Origin: Microcoleus vaginatus HSN003
GTDB lineage: Bacteria > Cyanobacteriota > Cyanobacteriia > Cyanobacteriales > Microcoleaceae
Length of the DNA stretch: 64,000 bases
Assembly: GCF_022701255.1 (NCBI RefSeq)
Contig: NZ_CP031705.1
Span: 6,448,001-6,512,000, forward strand
Direction of reading: 5' to 3'
This document shows positions 1 to 10,100 of the stretch, piece after piece. Made by a program: the position numbers and the translations under genes. How positions within the stretch are numbered: the stretch's first letter is position 1; every line of letters starts with the position of its first letter. The notes under the pieces were generated by a model that did no database searches, was not told the origin of the DNA, and saw only the letters and a list, made by a program, of their open reading frames with translations.

Positions 1-1
1 C

Positions 2-3000
2 GATAGCATCTACGGTGGCAAAGACAACGACGATTGCGAGGGCGGCGAAGGCAACGATAACGTCCGGGGCGATCGGGGCAACGATACCGTAAATGGCGGC
101 GAAGGCAATGATACCGTTAACGGCGGCAAAGATAACGATATCGTGGGCGGCGATGCCGGCAGCGACGTTTGCAGCGGCGACGACGGCGACGACAGCGTTA
201 GCGGCGGCATCGGCAACGATACCGTGGGCGGCGATGCCGGCAGCGACGTTTGCAGTGGCGACGACGGCGACGACAGCGTTAGCGGCGGCACCGGTAACGA
301 TACCGTGATGGGTGGCGACGGCAGCGACGTTTGCAGTGGCGACGACGGCGACGACAGCGTTAGTGGCGGCATCGGCGACGATACCGTGATGGGCGGCGAC
401 GGCAGCGACCTTTGCAGTGGCGACGACGGCGACGACAGCGTGATGGGCGGTGCCGGCGACGACAGTGTGATGGGCGGTGGCGGCAACGATACCCTCGTCA
501 CTGGCGACGGCAATGACATGGCAGACGGCGGCGACGGCGACGACAGCGTTAGCGGCGGCGGCGACGGCGAGGATACGTTGATGGGCGGCGACGGCAACGA
601 TACGCTGATGGGCGGTACTGGCAACCATACCTGTATCGGCGGTGCTGGAAATGACGTTTTTGCCATGAGTAACGAGTCTGACGCAGGAAGTGCAGTCATC
701 ACTGACTACGAAGACGGCCAAGACAAGTTTATGCTGGCTGGCGACTTGAACTTTAACAGCTTGAGCTTTGTACAAGTCGAGGCCAATACCGAAATTCGGG
801 TCAATAACAGGACGCTGGTGCGATTGTCGAATGTCAACGCAACGCAGATCGATGCTGGCGACTTTTTAGGAGTTGATCCTCAAACTCAAACTCCAAATCA
901 AACTCCAACTCAAACTCCAACTCCAACTGCGAACCCGATTTTTAACCCTCCGCGAGTCGGAGCTAATAAGAACGGCGTTGCTGGTTCCAGCGGCGGCGAG
1001 CAAAAAATTAATCGTGAGTCGTTGGAGTATGTCGATGACCAGCAAGGTCCTGGCGGCATAGTCTACACGGTAACCGAGCTGCCCGATCCTACAACCGGCC
1101 AACTATTCTTTAAGGGAGCCCCCGTACAACCCGGTTCGACCTTCACTCAAGCAGACATTAACGAAGGCTTTGTAAGTTTCAAAGCGACAGTAGGTTATAA
1201 GGGTGAGGCTGGTTTTGGTTTTAAAGTTACCAACGGCAGAAGAGAGTTCCTCGGCCAGCGTTTTAGCTTGATAGTCGAGCAAAATGTCTTTAACTTTGCT
1301 GGCACTCAACAAGCTCAAGTTATTGTCGGTTCTGCGACGCTGGATAACGACATCGAAGGCGGCGATGGTGACGATAACATTACAGCCGGCAAAGGCAAAG
1401 ATAAAATCATCGGCGGCAAAGGCAAGGACACAATTAAAGGCGGCGATGGCGATGACGATATCGACAGCGGCGATGACGATGATGATATCGAAGTTAGCCT
1501 AGGCAAAAACAAAATAAAAGCAGGCAAAGGCAACGACAAAGTTAAAGGCGGCGGTGGCGATGACGATATCGACGGCGGCGATGAGGATGACGATATCGAC
1601 GGTGGCATGGGCGATGACACAGTAATAGGCGGTGCTGGGAATGACCTATTAACCGGAAATGAGGGCAATGACACGATCGAAGGCGGCCTAGGAACCAATA
1701 CTCTAATTGGGGGTGGTGGAAACGATCGCTTTCTTTACCGCACTTCCCGCCAAGATATTACAACAGTTGCAGAAGCTGACTTTATTACTGACTTTAATGT
1801 CACTGAGGATGTTTTAGAGTTTTCTAACGCAGCTTTTAGTCTCAACGCTTCTATCTTGACCAAAGTGGATATTACTGCTAATTCTACTTTTGGGGCGATC
1901 GGTGGCGCTAATTTCCTCGACTTCACCACGGATATCACTGTTAACAGCATCGCGAGTTTGCAAGCGCGGTTTGCACAGTTGGGCGGCAACCCAGACGTGC
2001 CTGTTTTCTGTCAGTTTATAGATGCCGAGACCGGCCGTTTGGTGGTGGTATATGGTTTTGGGGCGCGCTTGGACATTGTGGCCAGTTTCTCGGCGAGCAT
2101 TCGCCTGGATGTCGGTAACTTTGTCTTCACGGGCGAGCCACTAAGTATTCCTGTCGGTACTGCTGGTGCTGACAATGTGGATTTCACCACTTCTCCGGCC
2201 GCAGTTAATTACGATGGTTTAGCAGGCGATGACAACATTGTCGGCAGCAATTATAACGATAGCCTCAAGGGTGGCGACGGCAACGATATCATCACCGGCG
2301 GCCTCGGTTTGGATATCATAAGCGGCGGCAGTGGTGCGGATCTCTTTGTTTACAGGGGAACTAAAGAAGGTGGCGATAAAATTGCCGACTTTACCTTTGG
2401 AACTGACAAATTCCAGTTTACCGCGAGCGCTTTCGGCAATTTGACTACGACTAACTTTGACGGTGTTAGCGGGGTTTCTCCTGACATTACTGGCAAAGAA
2501 TTCGTGATTTTCACTGGCGGAAGTTATGCCTCTTTGGAAGCTGCACAAGCTACAGCCCTGGGGAATTCTACAACTGCTGGTTTCTTCGCATTTACGAATG
2601 CCTCGAACGAAACGGTGTTGTATTTTGACTCGAACGGTACCGTAGCCGGTGGTTCTACCTTGATTGCGAATCTGGGTACTGCTGCTAGCAATCTGGGAAC
2701 GGCGGACTTTGTATTTACAGGTACGATCGCCTCTTCTGATACTGGTACTACTACTACCAACTCAGGCAGCATTGTTGATTTAACTGCTGCTGGGAACACT
2801 TTCCCGAGCGACTTTAACAATTTCGGTTCAGGTGCTGGCGGCTACAACTTCACCACTCCTGTCTTATTTACCGGAGATGCTAATGTTAACAGCGTCACTG
2901 GTACTGAGTTTGCTGACATCTTCAGCGGCGGTTCTGGTGCAGATGTTGTGACTGGCGGTGCTGGTGCGGATCTGTTTGTTTTCAAAGCAACAGCCGAAGG

Positions 3001-5371
3001 CGGTGATACAATTACCGACTTTACCTCTGGAAGTGACAAATTCGAGTTTAGCGCGAGCGAATTCGGTAATTTGACTACGACTAACTTTGACGGTGTGACG
3101 GGTTCAAATCCTGACATTACTGGCCAAGAGTTAGTGATTTTCAGCGGCGGCAGTTATGCCTCTTTAGAAGATGCACAAGCTACAGCCCTGGGCAATTCTA
3201 CAACTGCTGGTTTCTTCGCCTTTACGAATGCGTCGAACGAAACAGTGTTGTATTTTGACTCGAACGGTACCGAAGCGGCTGGTTCTACCTTGATTGCGAA
3301 TCTGGGTACTGCTGCTAGCAATCTGGGAACGGCGGACTTTGTATTCACAGGTACCATCGCCTCTTCTGAGACTGACACTCCTGATACTGGTACTACTACC
3401 AACTCAGGCAGCGTTGCCGATTTAACTGCTGCTGGGAACACTTTCCCAACCGACTTTAACAATTTCGGTTCAGGTGCTGGCGGCTACAACTTCACCACTC
3501 CTGTCTTATTTACCGGAGATGCTAATGTTAACAGCGTCACTGGTACTGAGTTTGCTGACATCTTCAGCGGCGGTTCTGGTGCAGATGTTGTGACTGGCGG
3601 TGCTGGTGCGGATCTGTTTGTTTTCAAAGCAACAGCCGAAGGCGGTGATACAATTACCGACTTTACCTCTGGAAGTGACAAATTCGAGTTTAGCGCGAGC
3701 GAATTCGGCAATTTGACTACGACTAACTTTGACGGTGTGACGGGTTCAAATCCTGACATTACTGGCCAAGAGTTAGTGATTTTCAGCGGCGGCAGTTATG
3801 CCTCTTTAGAAGATGCACAAGCTACAGCCCTGGGCAATTCTACAACTGCTGGTTTCTTCGCCTTTACGAATGCGTCGAACGAAACAGTGTTGTATTTTGA
3901 CTCGAACGGTACCGCAGCGGCTGGTTCTACCTTGATTGCGAATCTGGGTACGGCTGCTACCAATCTGGGAACGGCGGACTTTGTATTCACAGGTACGATC
4001 GCCTCTTCTGAGACTGACACTCCTGATACTGGTACTACTACCAACTCAGGCAGCGTTGCTGATTTAACTGCTGCTGGGAATACTTTCCCAACCGACTTTA
4101 ACAATTTCGGTTCAGGTGCTGGCGGTTACAACTTCACCACTCCTGTCTTATTTACCGGAGATGCTAATGCTAACAGCGTCACTGGTACTGAGTTTGCTGA
4201 CATCTTCAGCGGCGGTTCTGGTGCAGATGTTGTGACTGGCGGTGCTGGTGCGGATCTGTTTGTTTTCAAAGCAACAGCCGAAGGCGGTGATACAATTACC
4301 GACTTTACCTCTGGAAGTGACAAATTCGAGTTTAGCGCGAGCGAATTCGGCAATTTGACTACGACTAACTTTGACGGTGTGACGGGTTCAAATCCTGACA
4401 TTACTGGCCAAGAGTTAGTGATTTTCAGCGGCGGCAGTTATGCCTCTTTAGAAGATGCACAAGCTACAGCCCTGGGCAATTCTACAACTGCTGGTTTCTT
4501 CGCCTTTACGAATGCGTCGAACGAAACAGTGTTGTATTTTGACTCGAACGGTACCGAAGCGGCTGGTTCTACCTTGATTGCGAATCTGGGTACTGCTGCT
4601 AGCAATCTGGGAACGGCGGACTTTGTATTCACAGGTACCATCGCCTCTTCTGATACTGACACTCCTGATACTGGTACTACTACCAACTCAGGTAGCGTTG
4701 CTGATTTAACTGCTGCTGGGAATACTTTCCCAACCGACTTTAACAATTTCGGTTCAGGTGCTGGCGGTTACAACTTCACCTCTCCTGTCTTATTTACCGG
4801 AGATGCGACTGATAACAGCGTCACTGGTACTGAGTTTGCTGACATCTTCAGCGGCGGTTCTGGTGCCGACATTTTCGACGGCGGTTTGGGTAACGACAGC
4901 ATTTCCGGCGACGATGGTAATGACAGCCTCTTCGGCGGTGGCGGTAGCGATACTCTCAACGGTGGCATCGGGAATGACACTTTAATCGGTGGTGTCGGAA
5001 CCAATGCTCTCAACGGCGGTGATGGTTTGGATGTGTTTGTGTTCAGCGGAACTACTGCTGACGGCGGGGACTTCATTACCAATTACAGCATTACTGATGA
5101 TGTAATTAACCTCGACAGCACTGGGTTTGCAGCCTTTACAACCGGATCTGGGCCTTTGGGTTCGAGTTTCTACGCTTACAGCAGCACAGTGTCTGATGTA
5201 ACTGTGTTTGAAGCAACTTTAACCGGGCCGTCCATCATGGCTATCTACGACGGTTTGTCTACTAAACTGTATTACGATAGCAACGGTTCTACGGTTGGTG
5301 GTAACAGTTTGTTTGCCACTGTCGATGTGAATTTGGGACCGACCGGTAATACTGAATTGTTCTTGTTCTAA
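2..5371 (+). CDS. RTX/hemolysin-type calcium-binding giant protein, 5' truncated
   Basis: The reading frame is open from the first bases, so the gene begins upstream; about 1,790 residues are visible. It starts with many GGxGxD nonapeptides (calcium-binding beta-roll), then a Thr/Pro/Gln linker near base 890, then a segment around bases 960-1290 resembling a cadherin-like/CSPG repeat (D-x-Q..IVYTV..FTQADI). A second RTX block at 1350-1730 alternates Asp-rich and Lys-rich repeats. From about 2160 come repeated modules, each with an RTX hairpin (GGSGADVVTGGAGADLF) and a segment ending in FVFTGTIAS; three are near-identical 642-bp copies (2770-4695). A last RTX block precedes the TAA stop. Such proteins are usually exported unfolded by type I secretion and fold on external Ca2+; no secretion genes are visible here. 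Adhesin, S-layer-like or motility roles are all possible and cannot be separated from sequence. Confidence 0.9.
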   Translation, partial: DSIYGGKDNDDCEGGEGNDNVRGDRGNDTVNGGEGNDTVNGGKDNDIVGGDAGSDVCSGDDGDDSVSGGIGNDTVGGDAGSDVCSGDDGDDSVSGGTGNDTVMGGDGSDVCSGDDGDDSVSGGIGDDTVMGGDGSDLCSGDDGDDSVMGGAGDDSVMGGGGNDTLVTGDGNDMADGGDGDDSVSGGGDGEDTLMGGDGNDTLMGGTGNHTCIGGAGNDVFAMSNESDAGSAVITDYEDGQDKFMLAGDLNFNSLSFVQVEANTEIRVNNRTLVRLSNVNATQIDAGDFLGVDPQTQTPNQTPTQTPTPTANPIFNPPRVGANKNGVAGSSGGEQKINRESLEYVDDQQGPGGIVYTVTELPDPTTGQLFFKGAPVQPGSTFTQADINEGFVSFKATVGYKGEAGFGFKVTNGRREFLGQRFSLIVEQNVFNFAGTQQAQVIVGSATLDNDIEGGDGDDNITAGKGKDKIIGGKGKDTIKGGDGDDDIDSGDDDDDIEVSLGKNKIKAGKGNDKVKGGGGDDDIDGGDEDDDIDGGMGDDTVIGGAGNDLLTGNEGNDTIEGGLGTNTLIGGGGNDRFLYRTSRQDITTVAEADFITDFNVTEDVLEFSNAAFSLNASILTKVDITANSTFGAIGGANFLDFTTDITVNSIASLQARFAQLGGNPDVPVFCQFIDAETGRLVVVYGFGARLDIVASFSASIRLDVGNFVFTGEPLSIPVGTAGADNVDFTTSPAAVNYDGLAGDDNIVGSNYNDSLKGGDGNDIITGGLGLDIISGGSGADLFVYRGTKEGGDKIADFTFGTDKFQFTASAFGNLTTTNFDGVSGVSPDITGKEFVIFTGGSYASLEAAQATALGNSTTAGFFAFTNASNETVLYFDSNGTVAGGSTLIANLGTAASNLGTADFVFTGTIASSDTGTTTTNSGSIVDLTAAGNTFPSDFNNFGSGAGGYNFTTPVLFTGDANVNSVTGTEFADIFSGGSGADVVTGGAGADLFVFKATAEGGDTITDFTSGSDKFEFSASEFGNLTTTNFDGVTGSNPDITGQELVIFSGGSYASLEDAQATALGNSTTAGFFAFTNASNETVLYFDSNGTEAAGSTLIANLGTAASNLGTADFVFTGTIASSETDTPDTGTTTNSGSVADLTAAGNTFPTDFNNFGSGAGGYNFTTPVLFTGDANVNSVTGTEFADIFSGGSGADVVTGGAGADLFVFKATAEGGDTITDFTSGSDKFEFSASEFGNLTTTNFDGVTGSNPDITGQELVIFSGGSYASLEDAQATALGNSTTAGFFAFTNASNETVLYFDSNGTAAAGSTLIANLGTAATNLGTADFVFTGTIASSETDTPDTGTTTNSGSVADLTAAGNTFPTDFNNFGSGAGGYNFTTPVLFTGDANANSVTGTEFADIFSGGSGADVVTGGAGADLFVFKATAEGGDTITDFTSGSDKFEFSASEFGNLTTTNFDGVTGSNPDITGQELVIFSGGSYASLEDAQATALGNSTTAGFFAFTNASNETVLYFDSNGTEAAGSTLIANLGTAASNLGTADFVFTGTIASSDTDTPDTGTTTNSGSVADLTAAGNTFPTDFNNFGSGAGGYNFTSPVLFTGDATDNSVTGTEFADIFSGGSGADIFDGGLGNDSISGDDGNDSLFGGGGSDTLNGGIGNDTLIGGVGTNALNGGDGLDVFVFSGTTADGGDFITNYSITDDVINLDSTGFAAFTTGSGPLGSSFYAYSSTVSDVTVFEATLTGPSIMAIYDGLSTKLYYDSNGSTVGGNSLFATVDVNLGPTGNTELFLF
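2770..4695 (+). repeat. Three tandem 642-bp in-frame repeats in the RTX gene
   Basis: Units begin at about 2770, 3412 and 4054, each 214 codons long and nearly identical at the DNA level, differing at scattered positions (for example GTEAAG versus GTAAAG, and Val/Ala after GDAN). A diverged copy precedes them and a partial copy (to about 4870) follows. The near-identity suggests recent duplication or gene conversion. Confidence 0.9.
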
Positions 5372-5448
5372 ACGGCAAGAATCCTAATCGGGATATCGGG
5401 GGTACGGTTAGGGACACGGCAAGCCGTGTTCCTACAATAAATAGGTAA

Positions 5449-5477
5449 GGACACAGTAATACTGTGTCCTTTTTTTT
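5449..5477 (+). terminator. Rho-independent terminator of the RTX gene
   Basis: A perfect 10-bp stem (GGACACAGTA, one-base loop, TACTGTGTCC) is followed directly by eight T residues, 78 bases after the RTX stop codon. The hairpin also belongs to the local family of short GGACACGGC-type palindromes. Confidence 0.75.
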
Positions 5478-6105
5478 GGTAATTGTTAAACACTTTAGTT
5501 GCTATTTTTTGGGTAGGGGAACGGCAATGCCGTTTCCTCTTTTGCGGTTGTCGATGGTTGGAGTCGATCGCACTCGCGAGGGCAATTTCACCATCCAATC
5601 CGGTTGATTTTACCCGTTATATCGATTCCGGTTGTATCGGAATGATTAAACCGCAGAGGGCACAGAGGGTACAGAGAAAGGGAAGAGAGAGATGAATAAT
5701 TCCGATGCCAACGGATTTGATATTACCTGAGATATTGCACCATTCTCGCTTAACAGGCAAGATGCCTGTTCCACAAGAAAATTCACTCTTTGTGGAACAG
5801 GCATCTTGCCTGTTCCTAAAAAGCTTATTGAGAATGGTGCAACATTTCAGATATTACCCAAAATCAAGACAGGGCACGGCGCCGTTTCCCTACAATTAAT
5901 CGGCGGTGGTTAAATTTGTATTCATTAATCGGAAACGCTCCTTTACTTTTTGATAGTAAATTGTCATAACTTTGATTTTAGTCAACAGCTTTTTTAACAA
6001 TTAAGCGCAACAGCTTATGATAATAATTTATAGTTTAATGGTACGAGTGAAGCGGGCAATGCCCACCCTACAAATAGAGTTCTCGATCGCCCAAATCTAA
6101 AATCT
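5478..6105. other. Intergenic region, 628 bp, repeat-rich
   Basis: No convincing gene. It holds short palindromes of the type GGAACGGCAATGCCGTTTCC (5514-5540, 5877-5902) and a nested inverted-repeat element at 5723-5861. Short open frames here translate repeat sequence and have no recognisable product. Confidence 0.6.
5723..5861. repeat. Nested palindromic (MITE-like) element, copy 1
   Basis: Outer arms (GAGATATTGCACCATTCTC at the left, its near-complement ending CATTTCAGATATT at the right) enclose an inner hairpin built on AACAGGCAAGATGCCTGTTCC. A related element lies at 20004-20120. It carries no transposase, so it is a non-autonomous or purely structural repeat. Confidence 0.65.
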
Positions 6106-7113
6106 ATGAGTGCCGACTTCTGTGCCCAAAATTCCTTGTCAGTAAGTTTCGCGGATGTAGAGGCGGCGGCAAATCGCTTGCAGGGCAAAACTTTCAAGAC
6201 GCCGGTGCTGACTTCGGAAACTTTCAACAAACAGACGAATTCTCAGGTATTTTTCAAGTGCGAGAACTTTCAGCGCACGGGTTCATTTAAATTTCGGGGT
6301 GCTTGCAATGCTTTGATGCAGCTATCTGAAGCGGAAAAACAGCGGGGAGTGCTGACTTTTTCTTCGGGAAATCACGCGCAGGCGATCGCCCTTGCCGCCC
6401 AGTTGTTACAGATTCCTGCTACTGTTGTCATGCCTGCAGATGCGCCCAAAGTCAAGCAAGAAGCGACTCGCGGCTACGGTGCAGAGATTATTTTGTACGA
6501 TCGCACTCAAGTTTCCCGCGAAGAGTTAGCGGCTAAAATTGGCGCAGAACGGCACTTGACAATTATTCCTCCTTATGACCATGCGTGGGTGATTGCGGGA
6601 CAAGGTACGGCGGCGCTGGAATTAATCGCAGAAGTTGGGGAGTTAGATTTGCTGCTGGTTTGCTGCGGTGGCGGGGGTTTGCTGTCGGGATGCGCGATCG
6701 CGACAAAAACTTTGTCTCCGCAGTGTAAAGTAATAGGAGTAGAACCCGAGCAAGCAGATGATGCGGCGCGATCGTTCCGCACGAAAACGCTGCACACAGT
6801 GACTAACCCGGATACGATTGCTGATGGTGCGCGCACACCATCTTTGGGGAAATTAACCTTTCCTTTGGTGCTGCATTATGTGGACGATATGGCAACAGTT
6901 TCCGAAGACGCAATTCGCCAGACAATGTTTTTTATGTGGGAACGCATGAAGATAGTTGTGGAACCGACGGGAGTGTTAGCGGCGGCGGCTTTGTTGTCAG
7001 GTGTTGTGCAGGCTGAAAATGCGCGGATTGGCGTGATTGTTAGCGGCGGAAATGTGGATTTTAATCATTTACCCAACACCAAAGGATCGTTAGATGCTGC
7101 CATTAATCTTTGA
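6106..7113 (+). CDS. PLP-dependent threonine/serine dehydratase or serine racemase-like enzyme
   Basis: This 335-residue fold-type II PLP enzyme would convert threonine or serine to the 2-oxo acid plus ammonia, or racemise serine. Visible features are the PLP-lysine segment TGSFKFRGACNAL (Lys about residue 62), the SSGNHAQAIALAA substrate loop and the phosphate-binding CCGGGGLLSG. It is about 335 residues with no C-terminal ACT-like regulatory domain, so it matches the short catabolic/racemase type rather than long biosynthetic IlvA. Its last 20 bases overlap the start of the DUF499 gene in another frame, so the two are probably cotranscribed and translationally coupled. No functional link to the downstream defence genes is known to me; the overlap may be chance. 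Dehydratase versus racemase cannot be decided here. Confidence 0.88.
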   Translation: MSADFCAQNSLSVSFADVEAAANRLQGKTFKTPVLTSETFNKQTNSQVFFKCENFQRTGSFKFRGACNALMQLSEAEKQRGVLTFSSGNHAQAIALAAQLLQIPATVVMPADAPKVKQEATRGYGAEIILYDRTQVSREELAAKIGAERHLTIIPPYDHAWVIAGQGTAALELIAEVGELDLLLVCCGGGGLLSGCAIATKTLSPQCKVIGVEPEQADDAARSFRTKTLHTVTNPDTIADGARTPSLGKLTFPLVLHYVDDMATVSEDAIRQTMFFMWERMKIVVEPTGVLAAAALLSGVVQAENARIGVIVSGGNVDFNHLPNTKGSLDAAINL

Positions 7114-10100
7114 TACCTGCGTGCCCAGAGATGAGATTTTATCGGGAGACTTGTCTCTAGATTTATTTGCAGCAAAATTGCGGCTGGTAGTCGAAGGAAC
7201 TGCACCTCAAGTTTATCAAGATGCTAATAAATTTTTTGCCAATACCTTCGCAACTGATGGCATTAAAACCCTAATTCGGGAAGTTTTCAGCCGCTTGATG
7301 AAGCAAAGCGCTGGGGCTGGGGTGGTTCGTTTGGAAACGAGTTTTGGGGGCGGCAAAACTCACGATGAAATTGCACTCTGGCATATCTGCAAGCAAGGGC
7401 GAGAAATTGTCGGATTGGAACGCTTTACAGATATTAGCCTGATTCCCGATCGCCCTTTACAAGTTGCAGCGATCGACGGTCGGGATTTAGACCCAGAACA
7501 AGGAGTTTATCACTCGGACAGCGGCTTGACAACCTATACTCTTTGGGGCGAAATTGCTTACCAAATTGGCGGGATTGCAGGCTATCAGTTACTGCAAGGC
7601 AGCGATAAAAGCGGTGTCAGCCCCGGTACTTCGGTGTTAGAACGGTTGACGGGGGGACAGCCGACTGTGATTATTTTAGATGAAATTGCGCGGTATTTGC
7701 GATCGGCAAAAGCGAAACAAATTGGCAGAAGCGATTTAGCCAAACAAGTGGTAGCTTTTCTATTTTCCCTGATGGATTTGGCGGCAGCCTGCGATAATTT
7801 AGTATTGGTTTATTCCCTCGCCTCGACAGCAGATACTTTTGCGGAAGAAACGGCAGAATTGCAAGAAACGATGCGCGCTTCCGCAAGACAAGAAAGGGTG
7901 TTGAGTCCTTCTACAGATATCGAAATTTACAACATCGTTAAACAGCGCGTGTTTGCCAGAGTTAGCGAGGAAGCGGCGCAAAAAGCGGCATCGGAATATT
8001 TGGTGGCTTATCGCAATTGCCGCGTTAATTTGCCCGATGGGTGCAAAGATGCGTCATACTCAGAAGCGATCGCCCAAAGTTATCCGTTTCACCCGGAATT
8101 GTTCAATCTTTTAACTAAAAAAATTGCTTCTATTCCCGAATTCCAGAAGACGCGGGGGGCTTTGCGATTGTTCGCGCAAGTCGTGCGGCATTTGTGGGAA
8201 AATCGCGATGGTTGGGTGCCGATGATTCACACGCATCATATTCCGGTGGGGATGGATGGCGAAATTACTAACGATCTGACTTCTCGGTTGCAGCGATCGC
8301 CCTTGCGGAATGCGATCGGCGCTGATATCTACAATCCCGATGGTAGGCCGGCTTACGCACAATTGCAAGATGGGGAATGGATAGCAGCGGGAAAACCGCC
8401 GTTTTCTACTTGGGTAAGCAGAACAATATTTTTGCATTCTTTGACTCAGGGAAATTCTTCGGGAATTCGGCTGGCGGAGTTGAATTTGTCGCTGCTGACT
8501 CCGGGGGTTGACAGCGGTTTTGTCGATCGCGCTTTAGAAAGATTAACTAAGGTAGCCTGGTATTTAGACTCCGATCCGGTAACATCTTTAGCGAGGTTTA
8601 AAGAAGAACCTTCGATTAATAAAATCATTACCGAAGAGAAAGAACAAGTCGGGGTAGTATTGGCCAAAGAAGATTTGCGAACTCGCCGGGATAGCATTTT
8701 TGCCACCAGATTATTTACCTTAGTTTCTAATATCGAAAGTCCCGGAGATGTAGACGACAACCCGGATGAGGTGGCGTTGTGCGCGATCGACTTTGACGAA
8801 GCGATGGTGAATGCTTCTACCGACGCAGCCCCGGAATTAATCGAGAGAATTTTCAACAATAGCGGCGAATCGGGGAAGTTTCGCACCTACCGGAATCGGT
8901 TGTTATTTTTGGTGGCAAATCGGCTAGAATTAGAAACGGCGATCGACAATGCCAGAGAATATAAAGCTATTCAAAATATTCTCAAAAGTCAGAACCGACT
9001 GGCAGATTTATCGGGAAGCCAGCAGAAGCAATTGAAGGAACGGCAAGGCGCGAAAGATATAGCTGTGAGAGTATCTTTGACTAATGCTTACCGCCATTTA
9101 TTTTATCCCTCAAATGACCAAGTAAAAGCACCGAAAGGATTGATGCACTACACTCTTACGGCGCAGGATGCGAGTATGGTGAAAGGCAAAAACCACCAGC
9201 AAGATGTAATTCTCAAAGCCCTCAAAGATTGCGGCAAGATTCGCGCCGAAGAAGCTAAACCTTTCGCCCCGGCTTTTATCCTGCAAAAAGTTTGGCCTGC
9301 GGGGTTGGATAGTTGGACAACGAAGGCGCTGCGCGATGCTTTTGCTAAGGATTTGAGTTTGAATATTCTCCTTGATGCGGAAGTTTCGATGCTGCGGGAG
9401 ACGATTCGCGAAGGTTTGAAAATGGGCAATTGGGATATGAAAGTCGGGGAGAGACTGTTTATCAAAACTGATGATAGCGTGTTGGCGCTGCCGGAGACGA
9501 TCGAATTTAGCGATCGCGCCTCCCTCTACAGACGCGGCATTCTCGAACCTCCAGCGCCCAAAGAAGTGGAACTCAGCGCTCAATTGATGCCCAGTACAGA
9601 AGCGGCAAAGCCCGTGCGCGTCAGGTGGAAAGCGAAAGGAGCACTGACGGTTAGTTTGTATCAAGATAATATTTTAGTGCCGGGAAATTTCCGCCCTTCC
9701 GATGAGTGTGAAATCACCATTGTTAATAACACTATTTTTCGTGTCGTGGCCGATTACGGTAACGGTGATACAGCAGAAAAAGCAACCAATGTCAATCTAA
9801 ATCCTCAAGTTTCTAGCGTTCGAGATAGTGGCAATTCTGCTTATGTTGTGGAAACGCTACAGCCGAGTTTGTGGGAGGCGAAACCGCCGATTATCGAAAT
9901 TGACGGCACGATTAATGCGGTATTTGCGGGATTGGGCGATCGCATTAGCGACTACAAAGTGCAAGGCATCGAAGTGCTAGAATTGTCTGTGAGTCAAGTA
10001 ATAGATTATCGCAAATTGGGAACAGCAATTGCCCTATTGCAGCGGTGGCAACCGCAAATCGACCAAACCGCAACCATTCAAACCGGCGACCAATTTGTGC

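Noticed and set aside
10-702. Ser/Pro-rich open frame opposite the RTX repeats (and similar antisense frames to 5100)
   Set aside because: It is a low-complexity translation of the complementary strand of GGxGxD repeats; no ribosome site or conserved features.
5705-5899. 64-residue open frame
   Set aside because: It spans a nested palindrome and has no conserved features.
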